A DNA stretch of 36,349 nucleotides from a virus, in IMG/VR virus record IMGVR_UViG_3300031999_003301, positions 1-36,349 of that record; one strand, written 5' to 3'. Below, one piece after another: positions 21,953 to 32,539 of this stretch. The first letter of the stretch is position 1, and each line of letters begins with the position of its first letter. A model generated the notes under the pieces. That model saw only the letters and a program-made list of their open reading frames with translations. It did no database searches and was not told the DNA's origin. A program made the position numbers and the translations under genes.

Positions 21953-24900
21953 ATGTCATTACCATATACAATTTTAAATCACTATACGGGAAGCGTAAAC
22001 TCAGGATTCTATTTGAGTGAAACTGACACTTCATTGGTGTATGTCTCTCAAAGTTCAGATATTTGGTTTGGACTTTCGACTAATGATGTAATGGAAGTGG
22101 CGGCATATTCTACAGATGACCAGACACTTTTAAATTGGGGAACGGTCGGTAGAGATAAACAGTTTCAAACGGTCACATTAACATATTTGAATACTCTTGA
22201 TAATATAAATCAGTATTCATACAGTGAACTTGTAGCACCTTTTACAATTTACAAGAATAACTCCATATTATTAAAACCATCCGAAGACCTTGCTAATATA
22301 GGCATTACGGAAGGTAGTTACATTGTATCTTACAATTTTACTAGGGAAATGGCAGGTACCATACTTGAACCATTGGTTATTAAGGAAATTTCAAATACAA
22401 GAACAGAAGTAAAATTGATACCACAAGGTCAGGCGAATAATCGGTATGATTCGTTTTGTATAAAGAAATTTCCCATTAAAGATGTAGCCCCTGTTTTATT
22501 GTCTATTTCTAAGAATCTTCCTTATGATAAAATTTATAAGGAAATGGGTTCTTTAAGTCAATATAAGAACGGCATTGAATTTCTCAAATTTATGTTCTTT
22601 CTTAGTAATGATGGTGATGTAGTTAATTTTTTGAGAAATCTGTATGAAGATTACATCAAATACACATTTTTAACTCCATCACAAACGACGGCGGATACAG
22701 AGCCAACGACCATAAAAAGAACTCAGGGAATAAAGACGTATTACAACAATTTTCTACTACAGAGTTATGAGTTAGTAGCGGATTTCGACGGCATCGAACA
22801 GAAATTTATCAGTTTTGTAAATTTAAGATTGCAAGAAAGATTTGGTCAGTTTTCAAGTTTAGCAGAAATTGGGTATAAGAATGCAAGACAGTTCTGTTAT
22901 GATTTCTTTGTTGTATATTTCTACGACAGAGCCGTTAATCCACTAAAATACAGTTACAGAGACAAATATTTTGGATACCTAAAAAATGTATTAAATTTCG
23001 GAAATAATAAATACATTTCAATACTAGACCACAATTTTTTGGATGAAAGGGAATCACCCACAGATTCAATAACACTTATTGTAAAATTACAAACCCCACT
23101 TTCTACAGATATTTCTGTAAAAGATGTTTGTTGGATTTCTAATTTTGGTATGACTCCATATACGTTTACTGCGATTATTCAAAATCCAGTAAAGTATAAA
23201 ACAATAAAAATTTCTCCCCCCAATTTTGGTTCGCCACAAATCTTTATCAATAAAGAGCAGACCAACGCGTTGTATTCGTCTGATGACCTTAGTAATGATA
23301 CTACTACCGATAACAACATAAATGTCAATAAGAGAATTGCACAACTAAACACGGATTATTCGGATTTCTCTAACTTTGTTGTATTCTCAACAGCTCAATC
23401 CAGGTTGGATATTTTCAAAAATAAAATGATTCAGTGGACGAGTGCTACTGATTCTTTAACAGAACTTGAAAAACGATACAACCTTTCGTTGTCATCGTCT
23501 ATACCATATCCTTATTATTCTGTAGAGAAGTCAGGATTTCAATTACAAGCTACGGAACTCATAAATTCATTTGATGATTATGAAGCTTATTTGTTTAATG
23601 CTGGCAATTATACATATATCGTTTCATCGGGTTCATTTTTAAGTTCGAGCTACGTGGCAGAACAGGATATAGCTGCTCAACATTACGATAAAAACAACAG
23701 AGATAATCTAATCTCTAACATACCACAGTATCTAATTGATGACGCAAATTCTTCGGAATATTTGACATTCCTAAGTATGATTGGTAATCATTTTGATAAT
23801 ATTTACACTTATTTGTCAGCATTACCAATTGAAAGACAAGTTAGAAACGAACTTACATCAAGTATTCCAATCAATACATTAAAAGAAATGCTGTATTCGT
23901 TTGGTTGGAGTGTCGAAGATATTATTGGTTCTTTGGATATTGATGAAGTGTATTTGAATAGTTTGAATTCTTCATCTTATGATGTTTTATCTGGCCAACA
24001 GAGACTTCAAACTATATGGAACCGAATTTTGGTTAATTTGCCAGGAATTTATAAAACAAAGGGAACAGAAGAGTGTGTAAATTATTTGATGGCCTGTTAT
24101 GGTCTTCCATCATCAATGATTACAATAAGAGAATATGGTGGAACAGATTTTGCTGATAATACTGAGCCAACGTATAAATTAGATGAAAAAACTTACATGC
24201 TTCAGTTTTCGGGTGTAAACGATTATGTTGAAGGGCCGATTCCAAGTTCAACAAGAACTGTAGAATTTAAGTTTTCTGTTGATACTGTAGAACAGACACA
24301 ATCGTATTATGAGGATTACAAATATATACCGATGTTTACTAGCATCCCACACCCATATTCTAGTTTCTCTAATCTTAATTGGACAATAGGAGTTTATAAA
24401 GTTCCAGGACAATATACAGGTAAGGTTGTATTTCAAATGGGGTCTGGTTCATCAGGCACAATGATAACGAGTAGTGTATTACCTATTTTTAATGGTGATA
24501 TTTTTACCGTGATGGCTAGAAGAAATATGCCTTATGGGTTGTTTGAATATAGTACTGACCCAAGCATTATTCCACTTCAATACGATTTATACGTTCAGAG
24601 AAATGATGATGGAAGAAGACTTTTTTATTCTACATCAAGTTTTATAATGTATGAGGATGACAACGATATATTTGCTCAATTCGGAAAATTCAGATTAACA
24701 AATGGATTATTTAAAGGAAGTGTTGATAAATTATCCATCTGGGATATTCCTATTAATGATAACGATTTTGAAGAACACGTAAACGATTTAAACTCATACG
24801 GTTATAGTGGGTCCGCTGCATATCAAAATTTGTGGATAAGGTTAAATTGGGATTATCCACAGGATATGCACAACACCGATTTGACCAACAGTGTATGGAT

Positions 24901-27139
24901 TGATAATGAATCTCCATACTACTACATTCAAAATTATTATACCGATGAAACATTAACTACCATTAATGTAGATATATTCTCTGCCTCTATGCAAGTTGTT
25001 CAGAGTCGTTGGTTAACATACTATCCAACTGGGTCTGTTGAAATCCGTGGTTATAATTTCCCAGAAGCTATTGGAAGTGCTTTCTCAGCTTCATGGCAGA
25101 ATTACCAACCATGTCACTGGCACTCTCAATCTGTGTATCCATACCATTTCAAGGAACTAACATATCAACAGGATATGGATGCTTCAAAATATGGGCCAAA
25201 TAAATACAAGAATAGAAAAATACGACACGTAGATTATCAGGTTAATGCTAGATTTGATTCTTATGATAGGTCCACAAGTGAACCGGGATTAAGCATTTCA
25301 GGTGAATCAAATCAACTTGGATTTTTCATTGACCCACAGGATTCTAAAAATAAAGACATTCTAAGATACACTGGTAGAAATGGTATTATGGAGTTAATAG
25401 CTGACCCATCTAACATTTACGCTAACAGATATCAAGACCTTGTAAACAAGAATGTAGAATACAATTATGAGGGTGATAAGAAAACACATTTTAATGAGCT
25501 ATTGACGATTTACAAATTTTATTTTGATAAATCTATCTTTCAAGCTATAAAAAATGTAATGCCTGCTAGGTCGAATGCCTATACGGGTGTGGTGATTGAA
25601 CCAACACTTCTGGAAAGACCAAAATATCAGAACAAACAAATATCTTCTAGTATTCAGGTATCTTATGAAGAACCAACCATCATTAATCAAATCTATACTT
25701 TTAATGAACAGCTTTTATGGGCGGATTTCAATACTGACTGGTCTTTATTGGATTCTGGTTCAACGGTTCGTGATAAACTCCCATTAACCTATTCATATCA
25801 GGATGTATTGAACTATTATCAGGGAACAATACCAGATGTTTATGTTTCCAATGTTAATAGACAACCGGTTCTACAACAAACATTGATGCAACGGTCAATG
25901 TCTAACTCACAACCAAATAATTACCAACAGGTGATTGATTTGAATTATCTTACATATCCAAATCGTGATTGGCCTGTTAATTTGCCTTGTGGTCCATATG
26001 TTAATGATTACATGGATAAGATTCAACATGATTTTTATCCTGATTTTGAATTGTTGCCAAGATTGTGGGAAGGTGGAGTATCCGACTATAATACTCCTAT
26101 ATATGGTTCTGTAACCACGATGGATGGACCTAATACTCTTGTTGACCGACTTATTATTGGGCCTGACCACGGAGTTGCTGATGCTACTATATATTATTCA
26201 GGTTCTAATACAGGAGACCATCAAACCATCTACTACATGTTGAAAGTGTGGGATAAATACTATTACTATGCTAAGTCAGGAGATTATGTTCGTTCTACAA
26301 ATCCATTAGATAACACATATGATTCGGCATCAGTTTATCTCTACAAATATATTATAGTTGATGAACGTGTTATGAGGACTCTCATATATTTTACCAATTT
26401 GGTTTCGGGTTCTCTATTTGGTCCAGATGACGTATGTTATACCTATGCAATCTCTATGGCTGGTGACGGTAGTTATCGTCACAAAGCAAATACTTTTATT
26501 AACACACCAGACCAAAATTTCAGCAATGTAAAAGCTAAACAACCAACGACTATTAATAAAACGCTTTTTGATATTTACATGGCTTCCGGGTCAATGTATT
26601 TTGAATTGGGTAATGGATATCCAAGAAATCATTATACACATAAACTACAACAATTTTCTAAATGCAAATATGGTGATTATACTGCTAAAATTTTTGTAAA
26701 AGGAAGACAATCGGTAGATTCTACAATCAATGAAAATGGTATAAACGATGGAAGTCTTCCCGTTTGGACATCGGATACCAGTAATGTAAATGTAATAAGC
26801 ACAACCAATATTATCAGAACGGTTCCTACAATCATTGCTGGTCAGGTTGTACCATCAGGTACAACCACCACCGCCGGTGTACCCACACAACCACCAACCC
26901 CCACGGTTCGTCGTAGATGGGCGTGGCCGATTGCTTTTGACGGTACTACTAGTACAACACGAAGAAATTATCGAGAATATCCGTTAGGACAAAGTCCATA
27001 TTATAATTATGCTAATCTTAATCCTCCGGTTGGAACAAATCTTATTCGTTTAATACCAGAAGGTCTTTATAGGTCTGTTTATCCTGGAGGTATAAATCCA
27101 TTTTTTAATCCGGTTTTTAATCCAAATCAAAGACGTTAA
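21953..27139 (+). CDS. Very large baseplate wedge-type protein with LamG-like domain
   Basis: A 1728-residue protein. Around residues 675-735, LPGIYKTKGTEECVNYLMACYGLP followed by IREYGG matches the tail protein I/gp7-type wedge pattern (LPxxYRTKGT). From about 740 to 930 there is a LamG/concanavalin-like beta sandwich beginning MLQFSGVNDYVEG and including FKGSVDKLSIWD. A Tyr/Asn-rich beta region follows, and a Pro/Thr/Arg-rich tail (GVPTQPPTPTVRRR). Position after gp6 matches the order W-J-I, and gp6 and gp7 assemble together in wedges. T4 gp7 has about 1030 residues, so this one is greatly enlarged. Wedge role is a strong inference; the LamG part may bind glycans or proteins. Confidence 0.65.
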   Translation: MSLPYTILNHYTGSVNSGFYLSETDTSLVYVSQSSDIWFGLSTNDVMEVAAYSTDDQTLLNWGTVGRDKQFQTVTLTYLNTLDNINQYSYSELVAPFTIYKNNSILLKPSEDLANIGITEGSYIVSYNFTREMAGTILEPLVIKEISNTRTEVKLIPQGQANNRYDSFCIKKFPIKDVAPVLLSISKNLPYDKIYKEMGSLSQYKNGIEFLKFMFFLSNDGDVVNFLRNLYEDYIKYTFLTPSQTTADTEPTTIKRTQGIKTYYNNFLLQSYELVADFDGIEQKFISFVNLRLQERFGQFSSLAEIGYKNARQFCYDFFVVYFYDRAVNPLKYSYRDKYFGYLKNVLNFGNNKYISILDHNFLDERESPTDSITLIVKLQTPLSTDISVKDVCWISNFGMTPYTFTAIIQNPVKYKTIKISPPNFGSPQIFINKEQTNALYSSDDLSNDTTTDNNINVNKRIAQLNTDYSDFSNFVVFSTAQSRLDIFKNKMIQWTSATDSLTELEKRYNLSLSSSIPYPYYSVEKSGFQLQATELINSFDDYEAYLFNAGNYTYIVSSGSFLSSSYVAEQDIAAQHYDKNNRDNLISNIPQYLIDDANSSEYLTFLSMIGNHFDNIYTYLSALPIERQVRNELTSSIPINTLKEMLYSFGWSVEDIIGSLDIDEVYLNSLNSSSYDVLSGQQRLQTIWNRILVNLPGIYKTKGTEECVNYLMACYGLPSSMITIREYGGTDFADNTEPTYKLDEKTYMLQFSGVNDYVEGPIPSSTRTVEFKFSVDTVEQTQSYYEDYKYIPMFTSIPHPYSSFSNLNWTIGVYKVPGQYTGKVVFQMGSGSSGTMITSSVLPIFNGDIFTVMARRNMPYGLFEYSTDPSIIPLQYDLYVQRNDDGRRLFYSTSSFIMYEDDNDIFAQFGKFRLTNGLFKGSVDKLSIWDIPINDNDFEEHVNDLNSYGYSGSAAYQNLWIRLNWDYPQDMHNTDLTNSVWIDNESPYYYIQNYYTDETLTTINVDIFSASMQVVQSRWLTYYPTGSVEIRGYNFPEAIGSAFSASWQNYQPCHWHSQSVYPYHFKELTYQQDMDASKYGPNKYKNRKIRHVDYQVNARFDSYDRSTSEPGLSISGESNQLGFFIDPQDSKNKDILRYTGRNGIMELIADPSNIYANRYQDLVNKNVEYNYEGDKKTHFNELLTIYKFYFDKSIFQAIKNVMPARSNAYTGVVIEPTLLERPKYQNKQISSSIQVSYEEPTIINQIYTFNEQLLWADFNTDWSLLDSGSTVRDKLPLTYSYQDVLNYYQGTIPDVYVSNVNRQPVLQQTLMQRSMSNSQPNNYQQVIDLNYLTYPNRDWPVNLPCGPYVNDYMDKIQHDFYPDFELLPRLWEGGVSDYNTPIYGSVTTMDGPNTLVDRLIIGPDHGVADATIYYSGSNTGDHQTIYYMLKVWDKYYYYAKSGDYVRSTNPLDNTYDSASVYLYKYIIVDERVMRTLIYFTNLVSGSLFGPDDVCYTYAISMAGDGSYRHKANTFINTPDQNFSNVKAKQPTTINKTLFDIYMASGSMYFELGNGYPRNHYTHKLQQFSKCKYGDYTAKIFVKGRQSVDSTINENGINDGSLPVWTSDTSNVNVISTTNIIRTVPTIIAGQVVPSGTTTTAGVPTQPPTPTVRRRWAWPIAFDGTTSTTRRNYREYPLGQSPYYNYANLNPPVGTNLIRLIPEGLYRSVYPGGINPFFNPVFNPNQRR

Positions 27140-27194
27140 TTATACAAGAGTGAAATATTGAACAAAAAGGTAGGAAAAAACAGAATCGAAAGAA

Positions 27195-27202
27195 TACTTA
27201 TA
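27195..27202 (+). promoter_or_regulatory. TACTTATA box, one mismatch to the late-type box
   Basis: TACTTATA in the 80-bp gap between the wedge-type gene and the gene at 27220, 25 bp from box start to ATG. It has one change from TATTTATA. The remaining gap is AT-rich and shows no terminator that I can see. Confidence 0.35.
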
Positions 27203-27219
27203 CACAGAGAGATATTCAT

Positions 27220-27864
27220 ATGGCATACATTGACAACCAAACAATAACCGTAGATGCTATTCTTACCAAAAAAGGTCGTGAACTTTTGGCCCAGAATGGA
27301 AATCTGAACATTACATCATTTGCTTTAGCTGATGATGAAATTGATTATACACTTTATCAACCAAACCATCCAAACGGAAGTGCGTTTTATGATTTGGCTA
27401 TCAGAAACACTCCTGTTTTTGAACCTGTATCAGATGAAACACAAGTGATGAAATACAAATTGGTTAGTTTGAACCAAGGTGTAACATCAATTCCTGTCAT
27501 TAGTATTGCTCAAGACAAAATTTCCGTTCCAAGAGATTACACTGGTGATATTATCATCTCTCCTTCAACAAACCCAGCGTATAATCTCACCCTCGGATAC
27601 ACAGCAATTCTTGGTAACAAGAACGTGGGTGTATTGGTTGTTAACCAAGCCAATTCAATTAACTCAGTTTCTAGTACAATTCCTACATTTGCCGGTGACA
27701 TTAATACGACTAGTGCACAAGTTGTTGTGGGTCAACAGTTCCGTTTTCTTCCAAACAGCAGTTTAGGAAAAACTACTTCTACAACGTTAACTCTTATTGG
27801 TAACGAATCTGGTGGTAGTTTGAGCATTGAAGTAACGGTAACGGTGCCAACAACCACAGGATAA
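27220..27864 (+). CDS. Virion structural protein, 214 residues
   Basis: The N-terminus AYIDNQTITVDAILTKKGRELLAQ followed by ITSFALADDEIDYTLY is a pattern I associate with structural proteins of marine T4-like phages. The second half (FAGDINTTSAQVVVGQQFRF then TLIGNESGGSLSIEVTVTV) reads as an Ig-like or similar beta domain. Two domains: an N-terminal attachment part of about 125 residues and a C-terminal beta part. It is followed 10 bp later by the 393-residue structural gene. Likely a tail or neck component; the exact place is unknown. Confidence 0.65.
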   Translation: MAYIDNQTITVDAILTKKGRELLAQNGNLNITSFALADDEIDYTLYQPNHPNGSAFYDLAIRNTPVFEPVSDETQVMKYKLVSLNQGVTSIPVISIAQDKISVPRDYTGDIIISPSTNPAYNLTLGYTAILGNKNVGVLVVNQANSINSVSSTIPTFAGDINTTSAQVVVGQQFRFLPNSSLGKTTSTTLTLIGNESGGSLSIEVTVTVPTTTG

Positions 27865-27874
27865 GGTATAACAT

Positions 27875-29056
27875 ATGATATTCAATCAATTCGAAAATAC
27901 AGATATAGTGGCCGGCAGGACAAGTCGCGTAGCCAGTGGATTTTGGCCCAATGGAGTGACGTTCTGGAGTGCTAGTCTATTCCAAGACAATTATTGGGAG
28001 TTAACACAATCCGCCCTCACACCGTCGCCATCGCTTGGAGCATCAATTTACGACATTAGATATACCATGTACTATCTTAATGTATTTCCGGATTCTACCA
28101 CCCACGCAAATAACGACCCGTATTTTTCTGTAGCATATGGAAATTACTATGGTGATTTGGGTAGTGGTTCGTTTAATTTGGATACAGGAAGTATTATGGC
28201 ATTTGCTCCGAAAGCTATTTATACCCAGTATCAAAACATATTGGTTGGTAGCACAGATTTAACTGGAAAATTCCAGATGAAATCGGGAAGTGCGACAAAC
28301 CCACAGGGTATCACAGCCGATGATATATTTGTCATAGATTTTTCATCTTATAAGATGAAAGATAGGGTTGATGAAGGTGTCTTTGAAATTAGTTTAGCAG
28401 GTACTCTTGGAACTATTACCTTTCGTGATGATTCACCATTTCTAACACAAGCTTCTTCGGTATATAATCTCATTCGGGGGTCCATTAATGACGCAACATC
28501 TACACTACCATCATATGAAGGTATTGGATTGTTGTATCCAAATGACGGTGTAGCAGTATTTAATGCACAAGTTATTCATAATTTGATTGGATTAAATATA
28601 TCACAATCTGTAGGTCCGATTTCTACTGGATTTGCAAACTACTCAACAGCAAGTATTGTTGGTATTCCTATTTCCGGACAACCTGGATATTGGCCCGCAA
28701 CGGTAAATCATAAAGTATTCTATTGGTCAATTCAGAATTCAAATTCTACATTCAAGGTCCGTAAGAGTGAATATGTTCCAGCAAGACATTACTTCGTTCG
28801 TGTGAAGAATCGTGATTTCAACTATTCTAACAATCCAACGTATGTGTATGATGGAAAAACAGTTTCATCTACGGGAATAACACCGTCAGCAGGAACCATT
28901 TATAACCAAGATTTCATTTCTAATCCAACTACGTATATTACCACGGTTGGCTTGTATAACGACAACAATGAGTTGGTCGCAGTAGCTAAGTTGAGTAGGC
29001 CAGCAGTAAAAACCTTCGATAACGAACTTTTGGTAAAAGTAAGATTGGATTTCTAA
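27875..29056 (+). CDS. Virion structural protein, 393 residues
   Basis: A beta-rich protein starting IFNQFENTDIVAGRTSRV and including SVAYGNYYGDLGSGSF. It ends with RVKNRDFNYSNNPTYVYDG, then TYITTVGLYNDNNELVAVAKLSRPAVK and VKVRLDF. This C-terminal pattern (GLYND, LVAVAKLS, VKLDF-like end) is one I associate with structural proteins of T4-like marine phages. Complete, with no breaks. It lies between two structural genes and likely belongs to the same tail/neck assembly. No catalytic motif is seen. Confidence 0.65.
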   Translation: MIFNQFENTDIVAGRTSRVASGFWPNGVTFWSASLFQDNYWELTQSALTPSPSLGASIYDIRYTMYYLNVFPDSTTHANNDPYFSVAYGNYYGDLGSGSFNLDTGSIMAFAPKAIYTQYQNILVGSTDLTGKFQMKSGSATNPQGITADDIFVIDFSSYKMKDRVDEGVFEISLAGTLGTITFRDDSPFLTQASSVYNLIRGSINDATSTLPSYEGIGLLYPNDGVAVFNAQVIHNLIGLNISQSVGPISTGFANYSTASIVGIPISGQPGYWPATVNHKVFYWSIQNSNSTFKVRKSEYVPARHYFVRVKNRDFNYSNNPTYVYDGKTVSSTGITPSAGTIYNQDFISNPTTYITTVGLYNDNNELVAVAKLSRPAVKTFDNELLVKVRLDF

Positions 29057-29065
29057 AGAAATGAA

Positions 29066-32000
29066 ATGCTCAAGTCACTCCATAAGAATGATACTCAAAC
29101 TCTACCTTATATTGCTACAAAAAATTGGGACCTCTCCAATGTAGTAAATGAGGACTTAATCCTCATGGAACATACGGGGAGTGACGGCCTTCCTGTAGCT
29201 ATAGAATATCTAGACTACAAAACCATAAGTCCTATAGTCAGTTACGGATGTAACCTTGCTAAAGAGCAACAAGACTTAGATAAAGTTGTACCTCGAACCG
29301 GCCTCAAAACGACTGGTATTTTCTATCCAGAACTAGACCCAGTAAATGAAGATGGAACATTCCAACGTATAGTTTATTCACAGGTTGTATCTACATTTTA
29401 TAACAATTACCGTAATCCAACCGAAATGTGGGGAATGGAAGAGATTGATTTTGAAAAATCACAGACGAAAAAATTCGTTGCTGACAAATTCAAAATGTTC
29501 GCTATTCCAAGAATTGTATTTGGAGAAAAGGTTTTAGAAAACACTGTTGTATTGTATGATACAACAACGGACAATGATTATATCATAACAGATGACGGTC
29601 ATTGTAATCTTTTTGCCGGTACCAATTTATTTTCTCACCAACAAGAAGTTAGACATTTTCCAAACGACTTTAATACAGGATTTGATTATTATTGTGATGA
29701 TTATAATGCTGCTACCGGTTCTTGCCCTGTACCTGCGGGAACAACCGGTATAACAGCAAATATAATTCCATACACACAATCACTGGTTACTTGGAATTAT
29801 GTTCTTTTTGATAATCTTGGATTTTCATTGGAGATATCCACTGATGGTATAACGTGGCCTGTTCAACTTTCATTCCCATTTAGCACAACTCAGTATATAG
29901 ACGCAAATCTTACTATAGGACAAACCTATTGGTATAGAGTAGCAGCAACAAATGCTTGTGGAACAGGTTCGTTCAGTAACACGGCCAGTGTATATGTTTT
30001 CCCAGCACCACTTGCTCCTATCAATTTAACGGTTGTTAGTGCATCAGCATTTCTAAATTGGAATAGTTCTAGTAATGACCAAGATTATTTTGCTTTATTT
30101 AGGTCATATGATGGAATAAGTTATTCTCAATTTGTTACGACAATTGATATAGTTCAAAATTATGAAGATACTAGTGTAACAGGTAGTGACGATGGAACAA
30201 CATATTGGTATCAAGTAGCAGCAGTAAATATTGATGGAACCTCAAGTTTTAGCAATACGGCAAGCATTACATTTTATACTACTGAAATACCTATAGCTCC
30301 TATTAGTTTGAGTTTAGCAAGTGGTTCGGCTATTTTAACTTGGAAGAGTGGTAGTAGTTACTTTGAAGAAGAAGGATTTTATTCAATTCAAAGGTCAATA
30401 GAAGGTATAAGCTACATTAACTTTGCTACTTCGGCTGCGGATGTATTAACTTATACGGATACGATGGTTACGAGTAGTATCATCGGCCAGACCTATTGGT
30501 ATCAGGTAGCGTCGGTAAATGAATACTCAACTTCTAGTTTCAGCAATACAGCAAGTATCACATTCACGGAAACGGTGCCACCACCAGTTCCTATTAATCT
30601 TGTTATCAATAGTGGTTCAGCAGTTTTGATTTGGAATACTACCATAAGCATACAGGATTATTTCATTGTTTATAAATCTATTGATGGAATTAGTTATTCT
30701 CAATTTGATATTTCGGTCCCTCTTATTTACACAGATGTAACAGTGACAGGTAGTGAGGGAGGTACTAGATACTGGTATCAAGTTGCTGCAGTTAATGCTT
30801 ATGGAACTTCTAGTTTCAGCAATACAGCAAGCATTACGTTTACCATACCCCCGGAACCTGTTCCACCAAATGCTCCTATCAACCTTACAGTAATTAGTGG
30901 TTCGGCTATTTGTAATTGGACAATTGGTGTTGGTGGAGGACATACAGATTATTTTGAGTTATATCGTTCAGAAGATGGTGGTACATTTACCAAGATAGCA
31001 GAACCACTTAGACCTTTCCCAACACACACGGATACTACTGTGTATAGTTTACCAGAAGGCAAAGAATATTGGTATAAGGTAGATGCGGTTAATGAATATG
31101 GTACATCAAGTTTCAGTAATACTGATAATATTACATTCTATGAACCCGGTATTCCTCCAATCGGAACGCCAACAATATCTGGAAGTTTGTTCCCAACGGG
31201 AAGCGTCCCAATAGGAGTTCCAACTACACCATCGGGAAGTTTGCAGCCGTCAGGAAGTGTTCCAACAGGAAGCGCTCCAGCAGGAACGCCTACTGGATTG
31301 TCTGGAAGTTTGATAACTGCTAGTGCTGTGCCACCAGGCGCTCCTATATTATTGGTAAGTAGTGGTAGTGGTTATTCTGATTGTGTATGGACTCCAACGG
31401 GTGATACATCTAATTATTTCAATCTGTATCGTTCTGAAAATGGTATAACATTTACACAAATAACATCTACAGTTACTTACGGATATCATGACGCAGCAGT
31501 ATATTCTTCTTACGCAGGCAAAGAATATTGGTATGAAGTAGAAGCTGTTAATGATAATGGTACGTCTAGTATGAGTAATATTGTAAGTATTAGATTTGAT
31601 ATTCCATTGTATCCAGCAAATGTGTACATCTGTAATTGGTCAGAAGTTCTTTCTATGTTGGTAGCGCCTATAAGTTATACTCCGAGTAGTCTCCCAGCAT
31701 GGGATGGAGTATTTAATCAATATACCACTTGTGGTGGAGATATAGTTTATGTATTCACAGGAAGTTCAGTCTTTGGAGCCGCAGTAACATGTAATTCTTC
31801 TTCACATTGGCCGGATAGTAATTGGCAGTGTGATGGTTACGGATACGCTCAATTGATTTACGTATCACGTTGGAATGAATGGTTCTTGGGCATATATCCT
31901 GTAAATTCTTATTCTGCTATATGGTCTGGAAGAAATCATACGCCGGTAAGTTCTACAGACCCAAGTGGTTATTATAGTGGTGGTGGCCAGGCAGGTTCTA

Positions 32001-32485
32001 CAAGAGATTGGGTAACTGTTGGTGGTGGAAGAATTTGTGGAAATTGCGGACCAAATACGGCCAGTGTTCAAGCTTTAGGAGACTGGAACGATGCCGGTCA
32101 TAGTGGAGACGTTTCAGGTAATATGAATGCTGGGGCTGGTACTTTCAGTGTAAATTCACCAGAGTTTCCAGGTTCATCGTTTATAAGCTTTGCTACAGAT
32201 TTGTGCTGTCCAACAGGATATGATGTTACAATCACAATTGATTATACTGCTACTTACGGTACTGCTATTGGATTAGTAGGATTTGGACTGTATATTGATG
32301 GCACTGCTACAGCATTCCATTATGCTTATGGGGATGAGACAGATTCGTGGTCAACTACCGTTTCGCTTACTCATGGTACTCATAATATAAATTGGTCTGT
32401 TGGGGCATATCCAAACGCAGCATTCCAGACCCCAAACCCCTCAGTTACAGGCACAGTTACCGTGACACCATTAACGCCACCATAA
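29066..32485 (+). CDS. Fibre-like protein: adaptor domain plus six Fn3 domains
   Basis: A 1139-residue protein. Residues 1-203 are an adaptor domain shared with the gene at 34904-36118 (KNWDLSNV, GIFYPELDPVNEDGT, NLFAGTNLFSHQQEVR). Six Fn3-like domains follow at about 225-311, 313-408, 409-504, 505-598, 599-691 and 755-848; each has a YWYxVxAVN strand and a GTSSFSN-type end. A Gly/Ser/Pro/Thr linker (692-754) separates the fifth and sixth. The last 290 residues are Trp/Gly/Ser-rich beta sequence ending in a domain shared with the next gene (HGTHNINWSVG). Fn3 domains in phages usually lie on exposed virion parts and may bind carbohydrates. A host-surface fibre or spike arm is likely. Confidence 0.72.
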   Translation: MLKSLHKNDTQTLPYIATKNWDLSNVVNEDLILMEHTGSDGLPVAIEYLDYKTISPIVSYGCNLAKEQQDLDKVVPRTGLKTTGIFYPELDPVNEDGTFQRIVYSQVVSTFYNNYRNPTEMWGMEEIDFEKSQTKKFVADKFKMFAIPRIVFGEKVLENTVVLYDTTTDNDYIITDDGHCNLFAGTNLFSHQQEVRHFPNDFNTGFDYYCDDYNAATGSCPVPAGTTGITANIIPYTQSLVTWNYVLFDNLGFSLEISTDGITWPVQLSFPFSTTQYIDANLTIGQTYWYRVAATNACGTGSFSNTASVYVFPAPLAPINLTVVSASAFLNWNSSSNDQDYFALFRSYDGISYSQFVTTIDIVQNYEDTSVTGSDDGTTYWYQVAAVNIDGTSSFSNTASITFYTTEIPIAPISLSLASGSAILTWKSGSSYFEEEGFYSIQRSIEGISYINFATSAADVLTYTDTMVTSSIIGQTYWYQVASVNEYSTSSFSNTASITFTETVPPPVPINLVINSGSAVLIWNTTISIQDYFIVYKSIDGISYSQFDISVPLIYTDVTVTGSEGGTRYWYQVAAVNAYGTSSFSNTASITFTIPPEPVPPNAPINLTVISGSAICNWTIGVGGGHTDYFELYRSEDGGTFTKIAEPLRPFPTHTDTTVYSLPEGKEYWYKVDAVNEYGTSSFSNTDNITFYEPGIPPIGTPTISGSLFPTGSVPIGVPTTPSGSLQPSGSVPTGSAPAGTPTGLSGSLITASAVPPGAPILLVSSGSGYSDCVWTPTGDTSNYFNLYRSENGITFTQITSTVTYGYHDAAVYSSYAGKEYWYEVEAVNDNGTSSMSNIVSIRFDIPLYPANVYICNWSEVLSMLVAPISYTPSSLPAWDGVFNQYTTCGGDIVYVFTGSSVFGAAVTCNSSSHWPDSNWQCDGYGYAQLIYVSRWNEWFLGIYPVNSYSAIWSGRNHTPVSSTDPSGYYSGGGQAGSTRDWVTVGGGRICGNCGPNTASVQALGDWNDAGHSGDVSGNMNAGAGTFSVNSPEFPGSSFISFATDLCCPTGYDVTITIDYTATYGTAIGLVGFGLYIDGTATAFHYAYGDETDSWSTTVSLTHGTHNINWSVGAYPNAAFQTPNPSVTGTVTVTPLTPP
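30231..31137 (+). repeat. Fn3-coding DNA repeats
   Basis: Segments ending the successive Fn3 domains (near 30231, 30529, 30803 and 31097) are similar at DNA level over about 40 bp and encode SSFSNTASITF or close variants. A fifth copy lies near 33009 in the next gene. This supports repeat expansion and exchange within and between the two genes. Confidence 0.6.
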
Positions 32486-32521
32486 TATGAGATTTAGGAT
32501 AACAAAGATAGAGAAACCAGA

Positions 32522-32529
32522 TATTTATA
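32522..32529 (+). promoter_or_regulatory. TATTTATA late-type promoter box
   Basis: Exact TATTTATA, starting 18 bp before the ATG at 32540, with AGAGGA between it and the start as a ribosome-binding site. Confidence 0.5.
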
Positions 32530-32539
32530 AGAGGATAAT

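Noticed and set aside
27140-27219. Rho-independent terminator or RNA gene in the 80-bp gap
   Set aside because: No GC-rich stem with a T-run and no tRNA-like fold was seen; only a promoter-like box.
30231-31137. CRISPR-like spaced repeats
   Set aside because: The repeats are coding, in frame, unequal and explained by Fn3 domains.
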